Below are positions 45,426 through 53,468 of a DNA stretch of 64,000 bases, in pieces. The stretch covers positions 62,001 through 126,000 of the forward strand of contig CAJMLY010000001.1 of the NCBI GenBank assembly GCA_905214425.1, written 5' to 3'. Position 1 is the first letter of the stretch. Each line of letters begins with the position of its first letter. The notes under the pieces are model-generated. The model saw nothing but the letters and a program-made list of their open reading frames with translations. It made no database searches and was not told the DNA's origin. The DNA comes from an uncultured bacterium (GTDB lineage: Bacteria; Actinomycetota; Coriobacteriia; Coriobacteriales; Coriobacteriaceae). The position numbers and the translations under genes are program-made.

Positions 45426-45854
45426 GTGGTTGCGCTCGCGCTGGACATAGGGGAGACCAGGATTGGCATCGCCGTCTCGAGCCGTGATGGCAAGATGGCG
45501 ATGCCTGTCAAGGTGCTTCCGGCTGCCGAGGTCACCGGTATGGCCAAGACGTTCCGCTACCTGGTTGAGGACTATGAGCCCGACATCCTGGTAAGCGGAC
45601 GTCCCCTGACCATGGCCGGTGAGCCCGGCCCTCAGGCCGAGCGCGTTGCCGCTGTGGCGCAAAAGATTGCCGACGAGCTCGATCTTCCGTTGGAGTTTGA
45701 GGACGAGCGTCTGTCCTCGCAAGAGGCCAAGCGTATCCTGCGCGAGCAGGGACTCAACGAAAAGCAGATGAGGGGCAAGATCGACATGATTGCCGCCAGC
45801 CTGTTTTTGCAGACGTGGCTCGATCGTAAAAACGAGGAGGTTTCGCATGCCTAG
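45426..45854 (+). CDS. ruvX: Putative Holliday junction resolvase / pre-16S rRNA nuclease RuvX (YqgF)
   Basis: A 142-residue RNase H-fold nuclease. YqgF processes the 5' end of pre-16S rRNA in E. coli; the resolvase label is older. VALALDIGETRIGIAVS holds the first aspartate, and the acidic residues in LEFEDERLSSQEAKRIL and KIDMIAASLFLQ complete the site. The start is GTG 45426. It overlaps mltG by 8 bases. alaS-ruvX-mltG is a conserved block. Confidence 0.92.
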   Translation: MVALALDIGETRIGIAVSSRDGKMAMPVKVLPAAEVTGMAKTFRYLVEDYEPDILVSGRPLTMAGEPGPQAERVAAVAQKIADELDLPLEFEDERLSSQEAKRILREQGLNEKQMRGKIDMIAASLFLQTWLDRKNEEVSHA

Positions 45855-47280
45855 TGCTTCCGATCCGCGCCAGCCGAATCGTACACAGCAGCCGGCGTCG
45901 CGCCCTGCCCAGCCTGGCCAGCGTCCGGCACAGCCGACGCAGCGCGCAGCTCAGCCTGTCGCGCGCCCGGCGCAGTCCTTCTCTCGTTCGGCCCAACCTG
46001 TTCAACGGACGGGTCAGCAGCCTTCTGCTCGTTCGGTTCAGCATTCGGCTTCTCACGCGGCTCAGCAGCCCACTGCTCGTACGGCCCAGCCTGCAGGCGG
46101 CACCCGCTTTAAGCAGCAGGCACCTACCCAGCGAACGCAGGCCCCCCAATCGCATTCGCATCACGCTCGTGGTTCGCATGGCGTTGCTCCGGCGACCCGC
46201 TCGAGCTACAACACGCATGCTCGTCGCGGTGCTCAAAAGAAAAGCTCCCCGGTGCCTATGATTATCGGTGGCGTTGTTGCCGTGCTTGCGCTTGTCGCGA
46301 TCGTTTTCTTTGTCGTGCCAGCCGTCAAGGGCTTCTTTGGCGGTGAGGGTGCGAAAGTCGTTGCAGGCCAGCAGGTTACTATCACGATTCCCGATGGTGC
46401 CTCGGGTGACAGCATCGCTTCGATTCTCTCCGAGAACCATATCGTAGAAAATCCCAAGGATTACTATGCGGCGGTGAAAAAGCTCAACGCCGATATGTCG
46501 CTCAAGCCTGGTGATTATTCGTTCACCACACTCATGGATGCGACCAAGGTTGTTCAGCAGCTCATGGAAGGCCCCAACGCGGGCTCCAATACGCTGACTA
46601 TCCCTGAGGGCCTGACGGTCGATCAAGTCGCCGACCGTGTGGCCCAGGCCTACGACAGCATCTCTAAGGAAGACTTCCTCAACCAGGCCAAGGCCTCCAA
46701 CTACGTGGACGACTATAGCTTCCTTAAGGGCGCCGCCAACGACTCGCTCGAGGGTTTCTTGTTCCCCAAGACCTATTCGTTGGGTGATTCGCCGACGGCC
46801 GATGGCGTGATTCGCGCTATGCTCGATCAGTTTAAGACCGAGTACAAGTCGCTTGACTTTGCGAGCTGCGAAGCCAAGATCAAGGAACGCTACGGTGTGG
46901 AGATGTCCGACTACGACATCGTCAACTTGGCCTCTATCGTTGAGCGCGAGGGCCTCAACGCCGATCAACGTGCGCACGTGGCCTCGGTCTTCTACAACCG
47001 CCTTGCCGGCAAACTCGACGGTCTGCGCTATCTCAACAGCGATGCGACCATGATGTATGTCACCGGTGGCGAGGTTACCGCCGACGACCTGCAGAGCGAT
47101 AGTCCGTATAACACCTATAAACACGAGGGTCTGCCGCCCACGCCCATCTGCTCTCCGTCGCTCGAGGCACTCAAGGCCACGCTTGAGCCGACCGACTCCG
47201 AGGACCTGTATTTCTACATTACGCAGGACGAGGAGTACTTCTCACAAACCTACGAAGAGCATCAACAGTCTTGGAATTAG
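45847..47280 (+). CDS. mltG: Endolytic transglycosylase MltG
   Basis: MltG cuts nascent peptidoglycan, terminating glycan strands. The 477-residue protein begins with a ~135-residue Gln/Pro/Ala/Arg low-complexity segment (cytoplasmic, QPxxRPAQP-like repeats), then one transmembrane helix (137-160) and the extracytoplasmic YceG domain. Catalytic Glu366 lies in LASIVEREG; NLPPTPICSP-type segment (GLPPTPICSP) is the family motif at the C-terminus. The start is ATG 45847 behind GAGGAGG, which is embedded in the end of ruvX. A HAD gene follows directly. Confidence 0.93.
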   Translation: MPSASDPRQPNRTQQPASRPAQPGQRPAQPTQRAAQPVARPAQSFSRSAQPVQRTGQQPSARSVQHSASHAAQQPTARTAQPAGGTRFKQQAPTQRTQAPQSHSHHARGSHGVAPATRSSYNTHARRGAQKKSSPVPMIIGGVVAVLALVAIVFFVVPAVKGFFGGEGAKVVAGQQVTITIPDGASGDSIASILSENHIVENPKDYYAAVKKLNADMSLKPGDYSFTTLMDATKVVQQLMEGPNAGSNTLTIPEGLTVDQVADRVAQAYDSISKEDFLNQAKASNYVDDYSFLKGAANDSLEGFLFPKTYSLGDSPTADGVIRAMLDQFKTEYKSLDFASCEAKIKERYGVEMSDYDIVNLASIVEREGLNADQRAHVASVFYNRLAGKLDGLRYLNSDATMMYVTGGEVTADDLQSDSPYNTYKHEGLPPTPICSPSLEALKATLEPTDSEDLYFYITQDEEYFSQTYEEHQQSWN

Positions 47281-47281
47281 C

Positions 47282-47779
47282 ATGAGGATTTTTAGCCCCA
47301 AACGATACGTTGCCTCGGTCGATCGCATCGACCTTGATACCCTGTGGGCCGATGGCAAACGCGCCATTCTGCTCGATCGCGATAACACCCTGGTGCCGCG
47401 CGACACCGAGCAGGTTCCCGCCGCGGTTTCTGCTTGGCTCGACGCCGCCCGCGCCAAAGGTTTTAAGCTGTGCATGGTGTCCAACAACTGGCATCGCGAC
47501 CAGGTCATGAGCTCTGCACGCGAGCTGGGACTCGAGGCCATCAGCCACGCTATGAAGCCGGCGCCGTTTGCCCTCAAGGCGGGTCTTAAGCGCCTCGGCG
47601 CCACGGCCGACGAGGCGGTGCTGATCGGTGATCAGCTCTACACGGACGTGTGGAGCGGCAACTTCGCCGGCGTCGATACCATCTTGGTTAAGCCGCAGGC
47701 GACGCAGGACCTGTGGTATACGCAGATCTTCCGTATCTTTGAGCGTCGGGCCCTTCGCGACCTTCCCTGCGAGGAATAG
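47282..47779 (+). CDS. YqeG family HAD phosphatase
   Basis: A 165-residue HAD-superfamily subclass IIIA protein of the YqeG type. Motif I is LLDRDNTLVPRD (DxDxT-like), motif II MVSNN, motif III K (MKPAPFALKAG) and motif IV GDQLYTDVW. In Firmicutes yqeG sits with yqeH and aroE; here it sits between mltG and aroK. The substrate is uncertain; some members dephosphorylate phosphatidylglycerophosphate. It overlaps no neighbour, with one base after mltG. Confidence 0.88.
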   Translation: MRIFSPKRYVASVDRIDLDTLWADGKRAILLDRDNTLVPRDTEQVPAAVSAWLDAARAKGFKLCMVSNNWHRDQVMSSARELGLEAISHAMKPAPFALKAGLKRLGATADEAVLIGDQLYTDVWSGNFAGVDTILVKPQATQDLWYTQIFRIFERRALRDLPCEE

Positions 47780-47787
47780 GTCTCGTC

Positions 47788-48321
47788 ATGTCCCAGCACA
47801 CCAAACACGGCTGCGACCATATCTTCTTTATCGGCTTTTTGGGCGCGGGCAAATCGACGCTCGCGCGCAACGTCGGCACTATGTTCAAGCGGCGTTTTAT
47901 CGATACCGACCGCCTGGTCGTGCGCCGTTGCGGCAAGTCGGTAACCGAGATTTTTGAGACCGAGGGTGAGGGTCGTTTTCGCGAGCTCGAGACCTCTGCG
48001 CTCCGTTCGCTCCAAAGCGAGCGCAGCCTGTTGGTTTCGTGCGGGGGCGGTATCGTCGAAACGCCGGTGAATATTGAACTGATGCACGAAATGGGTACGT
48101 GCGTGTACCTCGAGGGCGACTTCGAGGATTCGATTCGCCAGATTCGTCGGTCCGACACGCGTCCCGATTTCCGCTCGCCTGAGCATGCCGCGCGCCTGTT
48201 TGAGCATCGCCGTCCGCTGTATCGTCAGGCTGCCGACCTTACCCTTGATATTCGCAACAAGTCCTTCGAGGACGTTTCCTACCTTTGTGCCGAGATGCTT
48301 TTGGAGCGTGGGCTGCTATGA
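47788..48321 (+). CDS. aroK: Shikimate kinase
   Basis: AroK phosphorylates shikimate at the 3-hydroxyl in chorismate synthesis. The 177-residue protein has Walker A GFLGAGKSTLA (about residues 16-26), FIDTDRLVVRR (the Asp binding shikimate and Mg), FRELETSALRSL and the GGG loop CGGGIVETP. Arg in the lid RSDTRPDF is present. Its stop overlaps the start of the AroB-like gene (ATGA), so the two are coupled. Confidence 0.92.
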   Translation: MSQHTKHGCDHIFFIGFLGAGKSTLARNVGTMFKRRFIDTDRLVVRRCGKSVTEIFETEGEGRFRELETSALRSLQSERSLLVSCGGGIVETPVNIELMHEMGTCVYLEGDFEDSIRQIRRSDTRPDFRSPEHAARLFEHRRPLYRQAADLTLDIRNKSFEDVSYLCAEMLLERGLL

Positions 48322-49427
48322 TTCGCCGTCAACTGATCAATTTCCAAAACCGCAGCGTCGATGTCCGTGTCGGATTGGGTGCGTTCGATGAACTGTCGCG
48401 TATGTTTGCCTCGGCCGTGGGCAAGCCTAAGCGCGCGATGGTCGTTTGGAACACCGCCACATCCGAGCGTTTTGGTGAAGTCGTCGAGCATGCGCTGGTC
48501 GACGCCGGTTTTGCCGTGTCGCCGCTAGTCCTCGAGGTTTCGCCTGCTGGTGCCACGCTGGCCGATGCTGATGCTATCTTTGGCGCCCTGTCTGCCAACG
48601 GCGTTACCTGCGACGATCTGGTTGTCGCCGTTGGCGATGCCGCAACCTGCTCGGTTGTTAGCTGGTGCGCCAACCAGTGGTGCGGCCGAACCGAGTGCGC
48701 GCTGTTGCCGACGACCTTCGACGCCATGCTCACGGTCGCGACGACCATGAAGCCGCTCGTCGCCTCGTCGGCCAATGCGCTTCCCGCTATCGCGTTCCGT
48801 CCCGAACCGGGCTTGGTCGTGTGTGACCTCGACCTTGTTCGTGAGGCGGACCCCGAGGACCTCAAGCTCGGCTTTGTGGTACTTGTTGGCACCATGCTTT
48901 CGAGCAGTAAGTCCCGCTGGAATCAGTTTACTGAGACCGTCCCCGAGATTCTCGCGGGCGAGGAGGTCGCGCTCGTCAATGCCGTTCAATGGTCTCAGAC
49001 TGCCCGTAAGGACGTACTGATGGCCACGAACCCGAGCGCCCGCCATGCGCTCGATTTTGGCAAGACGGGGGAGCGTACCTTGCGCGCTTGCTTGGGCGAT
49101 GCCGCTTCGCAGGTCCCTGCCTACCAGCTGTTGTCCGAGGGCATGCGCTTTGAGGCGCGCCTTGCCCACGACGCCTGCGACTTCGATATCGATTACGTCT
49201 TTGAGGTCGATGACTGTCTGGAGGACTTTGGTATTGAGGAACTTGCCTTCGACCTGGAGCCTGCTGCATATATCGAGGAGTTCCGCAAGCAGCAGTTCGC
49301 TCGCTCGAATCGCAGCATGCTGCCGCTGCCCGCAGCACTTGGTGCCATTCGCTTAACGAGCGTCGAGGACGAGGTTCTTGAGCGCCACGCTCATGCCTAC
49401 TTGGCTTCTCGCAAAGAACTTCTCTAA
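48318..49427 (+). CDS. 3-dehydroquinate synthase-like protein, active site altered
   Basis: A 369-residue protein that aligns with AroB but lacks several of its catalytic residues. Conserved remnants: VAVGD (for GGGVxGD), LPTTFDAM (for VPTTLLAQ), Lys145 (for the Lys in VGGKTG), CDLDLV, and Glu180/Lys183 (for EVIKYG). Missing: the two metal-ligand histidines, since HTFGH is replaced by Lys249...Arg253 and the HGEAV His by Leu near 271; also the Asp and Gly of DSSVGGK. It lies directly after aroK, so it descends from a real aroK-aroB pair. It may be a pseudoenzyme or a changed enzyme. No inactivating frameshift is seen. Confidence 0.75.
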   Translation: MIRRQLINFQNRSVDVRVGLGAFDELSRMFASAVGKPKRAMVVWNTATSERFGEVVEHALVDAGFAVSPLVLEVSPAGATLADADAIFGALSANGVTCDDLVVAVGDAATCSVVSWCANQWCGRTECALLPTTFDAMLTVATTMKPLVASSANALPAIAFRPEPGLVVCDLDLVREADPEDLKLGFVVLVGTMLSSSKSRWNQFTETVPEILAGEEVALVNAVQWSQTARKDVLMATNPSARHALDFGKTGERTLRACLGDAASQVPAYQLLSEGMRFEARLAHDACDFDIDYVFEVDDCLEDFGIEELAFDLEPAAYIEEFRKQQFARSNRSMLPLPAALGAIRLTSVEDEVLERHAHAYLASRKELL

Positions 49428-49464
49428 GATTTATTGACATCCATTGTCTTTCGTATCATGTTGA

Positions 49465-49527
49465 GGGGCGGGTTTTCAATCGGTTGCGGATCGCATGCGA
49501 TTCCGTCGTTCGATTGAGACCCGTCCC
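49465..49527. promoter_or_regulatory. 63-nt imperfect hairpin upstream of the Xaa-Pro peptidase gene
   Basis: Centred on the 12-bp palindrome ATCGCATGCGAT; outer arms GGGGCGGGT/ACCCGTCCC and CAATCG/CGATTG pair, with small bulges. It lies just after a TTGACA-like sequence (49434-49439) and 33 bases before the gene. There is no T run. Confidence 0.5.
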
Positions 49528-49559
49528 GTCTATATAGAGACAACAAGAAAGGAATCTGC

Positions 49560-50690
49560 ATGTCTGAGTTTGCTGCCGGTCCTGCCGGTCGTATCGAGCG
49601 TGTCCGTGCCCTGATGGCCGAGCGTGGCTACGACGCCATCGTGGTGCGCGACGAGGCCAACCTTCGTTGGCTTACGGGCGTGAAGGGCGTCTTCGACTAC
49701 ACCTTCGAGTTCCCGCACGCTGCGTTTATTACGGTCGACCAGTGCCTGTTCCACACCGACTCGCGCTACCTCAACAGCTTTGAGGAGAACACGCCCGCCG
49801 GCAGCCCCTGGGTCTACGACATGGACGAAGGCACCATCCCCGGTTGGGTCGCCGGCAAGATTGTGGCTAACAAGTGCCGCGTCTGTGCTGTCGAGGACGA
49901 TATGCAGATTAATTTCTACCAGGGCATTCAGCGCGGCCTGGAGGACCGCTCTGTCGCCTGCATGCTGCCGTTGATGCACGACGACATCCGCAAGATGCGC
50001 GCCATCAAGGATACCGAGGAGATCGAGCTCATGCGCCATGCGCAGTCGATCACCGATGCCGCCTTCCAGCATATGCTCGGCTTTATTAAACCCGGTATGA
50101 CCGAGAAGCAGGTTCGCAACGAGCTCGAGAACTTTATGTTCGCCAACGGCGCCGACAGCCTGGCCTTCGGCTCCATTGTGGCGAGCGGTCCCAACACCGC
50201 CAACCCGCATGCCGTGCCGAGTGACCGTGTCATCGAGAAGGGCGACTTCGTCCTCATGGATTACGGCGCGGGCTACTGCGATTATCGTTCCGACATGACG
50301 CGCACTGTCGTGATGGGCGAGCCTACCCAGGAACAGCTCGACCTGTACGCGCTCGTGCGCCGTACGCACGAGGAGTGCGTCGCCGCCATCCATCCGGGTG
50401 TCGAGGGCAACGACATTTTCAAGCTTTCCAAGAAGATCATCGGCGATGCCGGTTATGGCGATTACTACAACCATGGCCTGGGCCACGGCGTTGGTATCGA
50501 CATCCACGAGCTGCCCAACTTCAACCGTAGCAAGAACATCATTGAGGTCGGCTCGGTTATTACCATGGAGCCCGGTGTCTACCTGCCCGGTGTGGGCGGC
50601 GTGCGCCTGGAGGACTACGGCGTCGTCACCGAGAACGGCTACGAGCCCTTCACCAAGACCCCGCACGACCTGCACGTCATCGACTGCTAG
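49560..50690 (+). CDS. M24 family Xaa-Pro peptidase (aminopeptidase P-like)
   Basis: A 376-residue metallopeptidase that removes N-terminal residues ahead of proline. An N-terminal creatinase-like domain (RIERVRALMAERGYDAIVV) is followed by the pita-bread domain with the dinuclear metal ligands: the two Asp in MDYGAGYCDYRSDMTRT, His in GLGHGVGIDIHELP, Glu in TMEPGVYLPG and Glu in GVRLEDYG. The start is ATG 49560 behind AAAGGAA. A terminator follows, then efp: pepP-efp is a common neighbour pair, efp being involved in proline-rich translation. Confidence 0.93.
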   Translation: MSEFAAGPAGRIERVRALMAERGYDAIVVRDEANLRWLTGVKGVFDYTFEFPHAAFITVDQCLFHTDSRYLNSFEENTPAGSPWVYDMDEGTIPGWVAGKIVANKCRVCAVEDDMQINFYQGIQRGLEDRSVACMLPLMHDDIRKMRAIKDTEEIELMRHAQSITDAAFQHMLGFIKPGMTEKQVRNELENFMFANGADSLAFGSIVASGPNTANPHAVPSDRVIEKGDFVLMDYGAGYCDYRSDMTRTVVMGEPTQEQLDLYALVRRTHEECVAAIHPGVEGNDIFKLSKKIIGDAGYGDYYNHGLGHGVGIDIHELPNFNRSKNIIEVGSVITMEPGVYLPGVGGVRLEDYGVVTENGYEPFTKTPHDLHVIDC

Positions 50691-50711
50691 CCCATTTCGA
50701 TAGATTTTTGG

Positions 50712-50755
50712 GCGGGGCGTCCGGAGCAATTCGGGCGCCCCGCGTTCTCTTTTTA
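50712..50755 (+). terminator. Terminator between the peptidase and efp
   Basis: GCGGGGCGTCCG and CGGGCGCCCCGC arms (one G-T pair) followed by GTTCTCTTTTT. Confidence 0.8.
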
Positions 50756-50848
50756 TGCGCTCGCCGCAGGCGCGGTCTGCAAGTGTATAATTTCTATCGT
50801 ATGTAATTTGGACGCTTGTGCGTTCTGCCCATAACAAGAAAGGTCGCT

Positions 50849-51412
50849 ATGCCTACCATTTCTACCGCCGACTTCAAGAACGGCCTCGGTCTCCGCATTA
50901 AGGACAAGGTCTACACCATCGTCGAGTTCCAGCATGTCAAGCCGGGCAAGGGCGGCGCGTTTGTGCGCTACAAGACCCGCGACATCAAGAGCGGGCGTGT
51001 CGTCGAGAACACCTGTAACGCCGGCACCAAGTTCGAGAGCGTCATGCTCACCACCCGTGAGTTCCAGTATCTCTACAACGATGGCGCCGACTACATCTTC
51101 ATGGACAACGAGACCTATGAGCAGGTTCCCGTTCCCGAGGACATGGTGGGCGAGAACTCCAAGTGGCTGCGCGAGAACGACATTTGCCAGCTGCTCTTCG
51201 CCGACGATGAGCTCATGGGCGTGACTCCGCCGATGTTCATCGAGACCACCATCGTCCAGACCGACCCGGGCTTTAAGGGCGACACCGTCCAGGGTTCCAC
51301 CAAGCCGGCCACGATCGACACCGGCGCTGTCATCCAGGTCCCCATGTACCTCAACGAGGGCGAGGTCATCAAGGTTGACACCCGCGACGGCAAGTTCGTC
51401 TCCCGCGTCTAG
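50849..51412 (+). CDS. efp: Elongation factor P
   Basis: EF-P relieves ribosome stalling at polyproline. The 187-residue protein has the three-domain size of EF-P. The loop PGKGGAF carries the conserved lysine that is modified in some bacteria (about residue 32). The C-terminal motif VDTRDGKFVSRV is diagnostic. The start is ATG 50849 behind AAGAAAGG; a TATAAT box at 50786-50791 suggests its own promoter. No epmA/epmB-type modification gene is in the window. Confidence 0.95.
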   Translation: MPTISTADFKNGLGLRIKDKVYTIVEFQHVKPGKGGAFVRYKTRDIKSGRVVENTCNAGTKFESVMLTTREFQYLYNDGADYIFMDNETYEQVPVPEDMVGENSKWLRENDICQLLFADDELMGVTPPMFIETTIVQTDPGFKGDTVQGSTKPATIDTGAVIQVPMYLNEGEVIKVDTRDGKFVSRV

Positions 51413-51436
51413 CAACCAACTCTTCTAGGAGGACTC

Positions 51437-51799
51437 ATGCCCCAGGAAATCAAGATTGACGGCATCGGCATTTCGCCCGATGTTCTGACCGCCATCGTCT
51501 CGCGCGCCGTGTCGGATGTCGAGGGCATCGCCTCCGTTGGCGTCAAGGACCTTGCCACCAACCTTGTCTCCATGATGCTTTCGTCCAAGGCCCCGGCTTC
51601 CGAGCCGGCGGTCGAGGCCGAGGTCGTTGGCGACAAGCTCGCACTCACCGTGCGTGTCGTGGTGTTCTTTGGCTATCCGTTCAAGAAACTCGCCGAGGCC
51701 GTTCGCGCCGCCGTGGTCGCTGCCATCGATGCTCAGGTGGGCGTCGAGGTCGAGCGCGTTGACGTTTGCATCGACGGTCTCGTTTTCCCCAAGGAGTAA
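51437..51799 (+). CDS. Asp23/Gls24 family protein (YqhY-like)
   Basis: A 120-residue DUF322 protein, the second in the window. IKIDGIGISPDVLTAIVSRA and VEGIASVGVKDLA are family segments; LTVRVVVFFGYPFKKLAEAV resembles the second half. In Bacillus a YqhY-type member also sits just before nusB and has been linked to fatty acid synthesis. It shares the strand with efp (24 bases upstream) and nusB (3 bases downstream). RBS AGGAGG. Confidence 0.88.
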   Translation: MPQEIKIDGIGISPDVLTAIVSRAVSDVEGIASVGVKDLATNLVSMMLSSKAPASEPAVEAEVVGDKLALTVRVVVFFGYPFKKLAEAVRAAVVAAIDAQVGVEVERVDVCIDGLVFPKE

Positions 51800-51802
51800 C
51801 CT

Positions 51803-52387
51803 TTGAGCCTTAAGGTTTATCGCGGGCGTACGCTTGCCCGCAGTCAGGCGCTGCAGCTGCTGTTCCAGGCCGAGGCCACGGACAGCCCGCTCGAGCGCGT
51901 CCTCGAGGGTGATTTCCTGATCTCGAAGGGTCCCCTCGATCCCTATGCGCTGGAGCTTTGCCGCGGTGCCTACGAGCATATCGATCGAATCGACTGCGCT
52001 CTGCGCGCCGTCGCCAAGAACTGGGATCTTATGCGCATGCCCGGCGCCGACCGCAACCTGCTGCGTATCGCCGTTTACGAGATGCGTTTCCTCACCGACG
52101 AGGAGGTCTCGGACGCCATCGTGATCAACGAGGCTGTCGAGCTTGCCAAGGCCTATGGCACCGACCAGTCCGCTTCGTTCGTCAACGGCGTGCTGGGCAA
52201 GATCGCTCGCAGCGAGGAGTTGCCAGGCGAGGACCTGTACCAAGAGCTGCTGGCCGAAGATCGCGCTCGCGAGGAGGCACAGGCTGCCGAGGCTGCCGCC
52301 AAGGTTGCGGTTGCTCAGGCTGAGGCTGGCGTGCTGGCCGAGGATGCGGACGCCGCCGAGGCTGTTGTCGACTCCGTCGAGGAGTAG
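51803..52387 (+). CDS. nusB: Transcription antitermination factor NusB
   Basis: NusB binds boxA with NusE and prevents premature termination in rRNA operons. The core domain (residues 5-140) has RTLARSQALQLLFQAEAT, and VINEAVELAKAYGTDQSASFVNGVLGKI, the typical C-terminal signature. The last ~50 residues are an Ala/Glu-rich tail (AAEAAAKVAVAQAEAG) not found in short NusB proteins. It starts with TTG behind AAGGAGTAA. The next gene, xseB, is 3 bases away. Confidence 0.93.
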   Translation: MSLKVYRGRTLARSQALQLLFQAEATDSPLERVLEGDFLISKGPLDPYALELCRGAYEHIDRIDCALRAVAKNWDLMRMPGADRNLLRIAVYEMRFLTDEEVSDAIVINEAVELAKAYGTDQSASFVNGVLGKIARSEELPGEDLYQELLAEDRAREEAQAAEAAAKVAVAQAEAGVLAEDADAAEAVVDSVEE

Positions 52388-52389
52388 CT

Positions 52390-52629
52390 ATGCCAGAGGG
52401 TTCCGTCCGCAACTTCGACGAGATCTCGGACCGCTTGGACCAGATTATCGCTACCGTTCGCTCCAAGGATACCTCCTTGGAGCGTTCGCTCGATTTGTTT
52501 GACGAAGCGATTGAGCTGGGCTCCCGCGCGGTCGATATGGTCGACAAGTTTGAGCTGACGCCGCGTGAGGCCGACAAGCTCGAACAGGAATACGATGAGG
52601 ATGCGGCAAACGAATCCCAGGATAGCTAG
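52390..52629 (+). CDS. xseB: Exodeoxyribonuclease VII small subunit
   Basis: A 79-residue XseB, the helical regulatory subunit of exonuclease VII. SVRNFDEISDRLDQIIATVRS, KDTSLERSLDLFDEAIELG and FELTPREADKLEQE follow the family pattern. The normal partner xseA is often adjacent; here it is not within the window. It forms part of a nusB-xseB-tlyA-nadK-recN run, itself conserved in Firmicutes. Confidence 0.9.
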   Translation: MPEGSVRNFDEISDRLDQIIATVRSKDTSLERSLDLFDEAIELGSRAVDMVDKFELTPREADKLEQEYDEDAANESQDS

Positions 52630-52664
52630 GCCGCATCTCCGGATACGAATGGTTGATGGCATTC

Positions 52665-53468
52665 ATGAAACGCGTGCGTCTTGATGACGAACTGATTTCA
52701 CAGGGCATCTGCGCCGATCGCGTGGATGCCCTTCGCACTCTTATGGCCGGCTTGGTCTCGAGTGGCGGTGAGCGCTTGACTTCGCCGGGTCTTAAGGTGA
52801 TGCCGGGGCTGCCGCTACACGTGAAGGGGCGCATTCCCTATGTTGGCCGCGGCGGTCTTAAGCTCGAAGGCGCGCTTGATGCGTTTGGCATCAATCCGAC
52901 GGGCCTTGCCTGTTTGGATGTGGGCTGCTCTACCGGGGGTTTTACCGATTGCCTGCTCAAGCGCGGAGCTGCGACCGTTGTCTCTGTGGACGTGGGTCGC
53001 GCCCAGTTCGATTGGTCGTTGCGTCAGGACGATCGCGTGACGCTGCATGAGCGCACAAACGTGACGCAGCTGCCTGAGCTTGGCTATGCCGGCGCCATCG
53101 ACCTGGCTGTGTGTGATGTCTCGTTTACCAGCATCGCGAACATTATCGATGCGGTACTGGCGTGCCTGGCGCCTACGGGTGCATTCTGCACGCTCGTGAA
53201 GCCGCAGTTTGAGGCGCCGGCTGCGCTGGTGGGCGAGGGCGGTATCGTGACGGATCCCACCGTGCGCCGCGATACACTCGTTGCGGCGGTTGAGCTCTTT
53301 GCTGCCAAGGGGCTGTTCCCGGTCGATGTGTGCGTGTCACCCATTCATGGTGCCAAGGGCAACGTTGAGTTTTTCCTGTACGGCATGAGGTGTGCCCCCG
53401 GCGGACGTACCGACGATGAACTGCAATCCCAGGTATCGGTTTTGAGCGAGAAAGCTGCAACGCTATGA
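52665..53468 (+). CDS. tlyA: TlyA family rRNA 2'-O-methyltransferase (hemolysin A family)
   Basis: A 267-residue TlyA-type protein that 2'-O-methylates cytidines in 16S and/or 23S rRNA. An N-terminal S4 domain (RLDDELISQGICADRVDALRTLMAGLV) precedes an FtsJ-like domain with YVGRGGLKLEGAL, the SAM-binding LDVGCSTGGFTDCLLKRGA and KPQFE. ATG 52665 gives the typical MKRVRLDDEL N-terminus; ATG 52656 and TTG 52653 are alternatives. The stop overlaps the nadK ATG by 4 bases. Confidence 0.9.
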   Translation: MKRVRLDDELISQGICADRVDALRTLMAGLVSSGGERLTSPGLKVMPGLPLHVKGRIPYVGRGGLKLEGALDAFGINPTGLACLDVGCSTGGFTDCLLKRGAATVVSVDVGRAQFDWSLRQDDRVTLHERTNVTQLPELGYAGAIDLAVCDVSFTSIANIIDAVLACLAPTGAFCTLVKPQFEAPAALVGEGGIVTDPTVRRDTLVAAVELFAAKGLFPVDVCVSPIHGAKGNVEFFLYGMRCAPGGRTDDELQSQVSVLSEKAATL

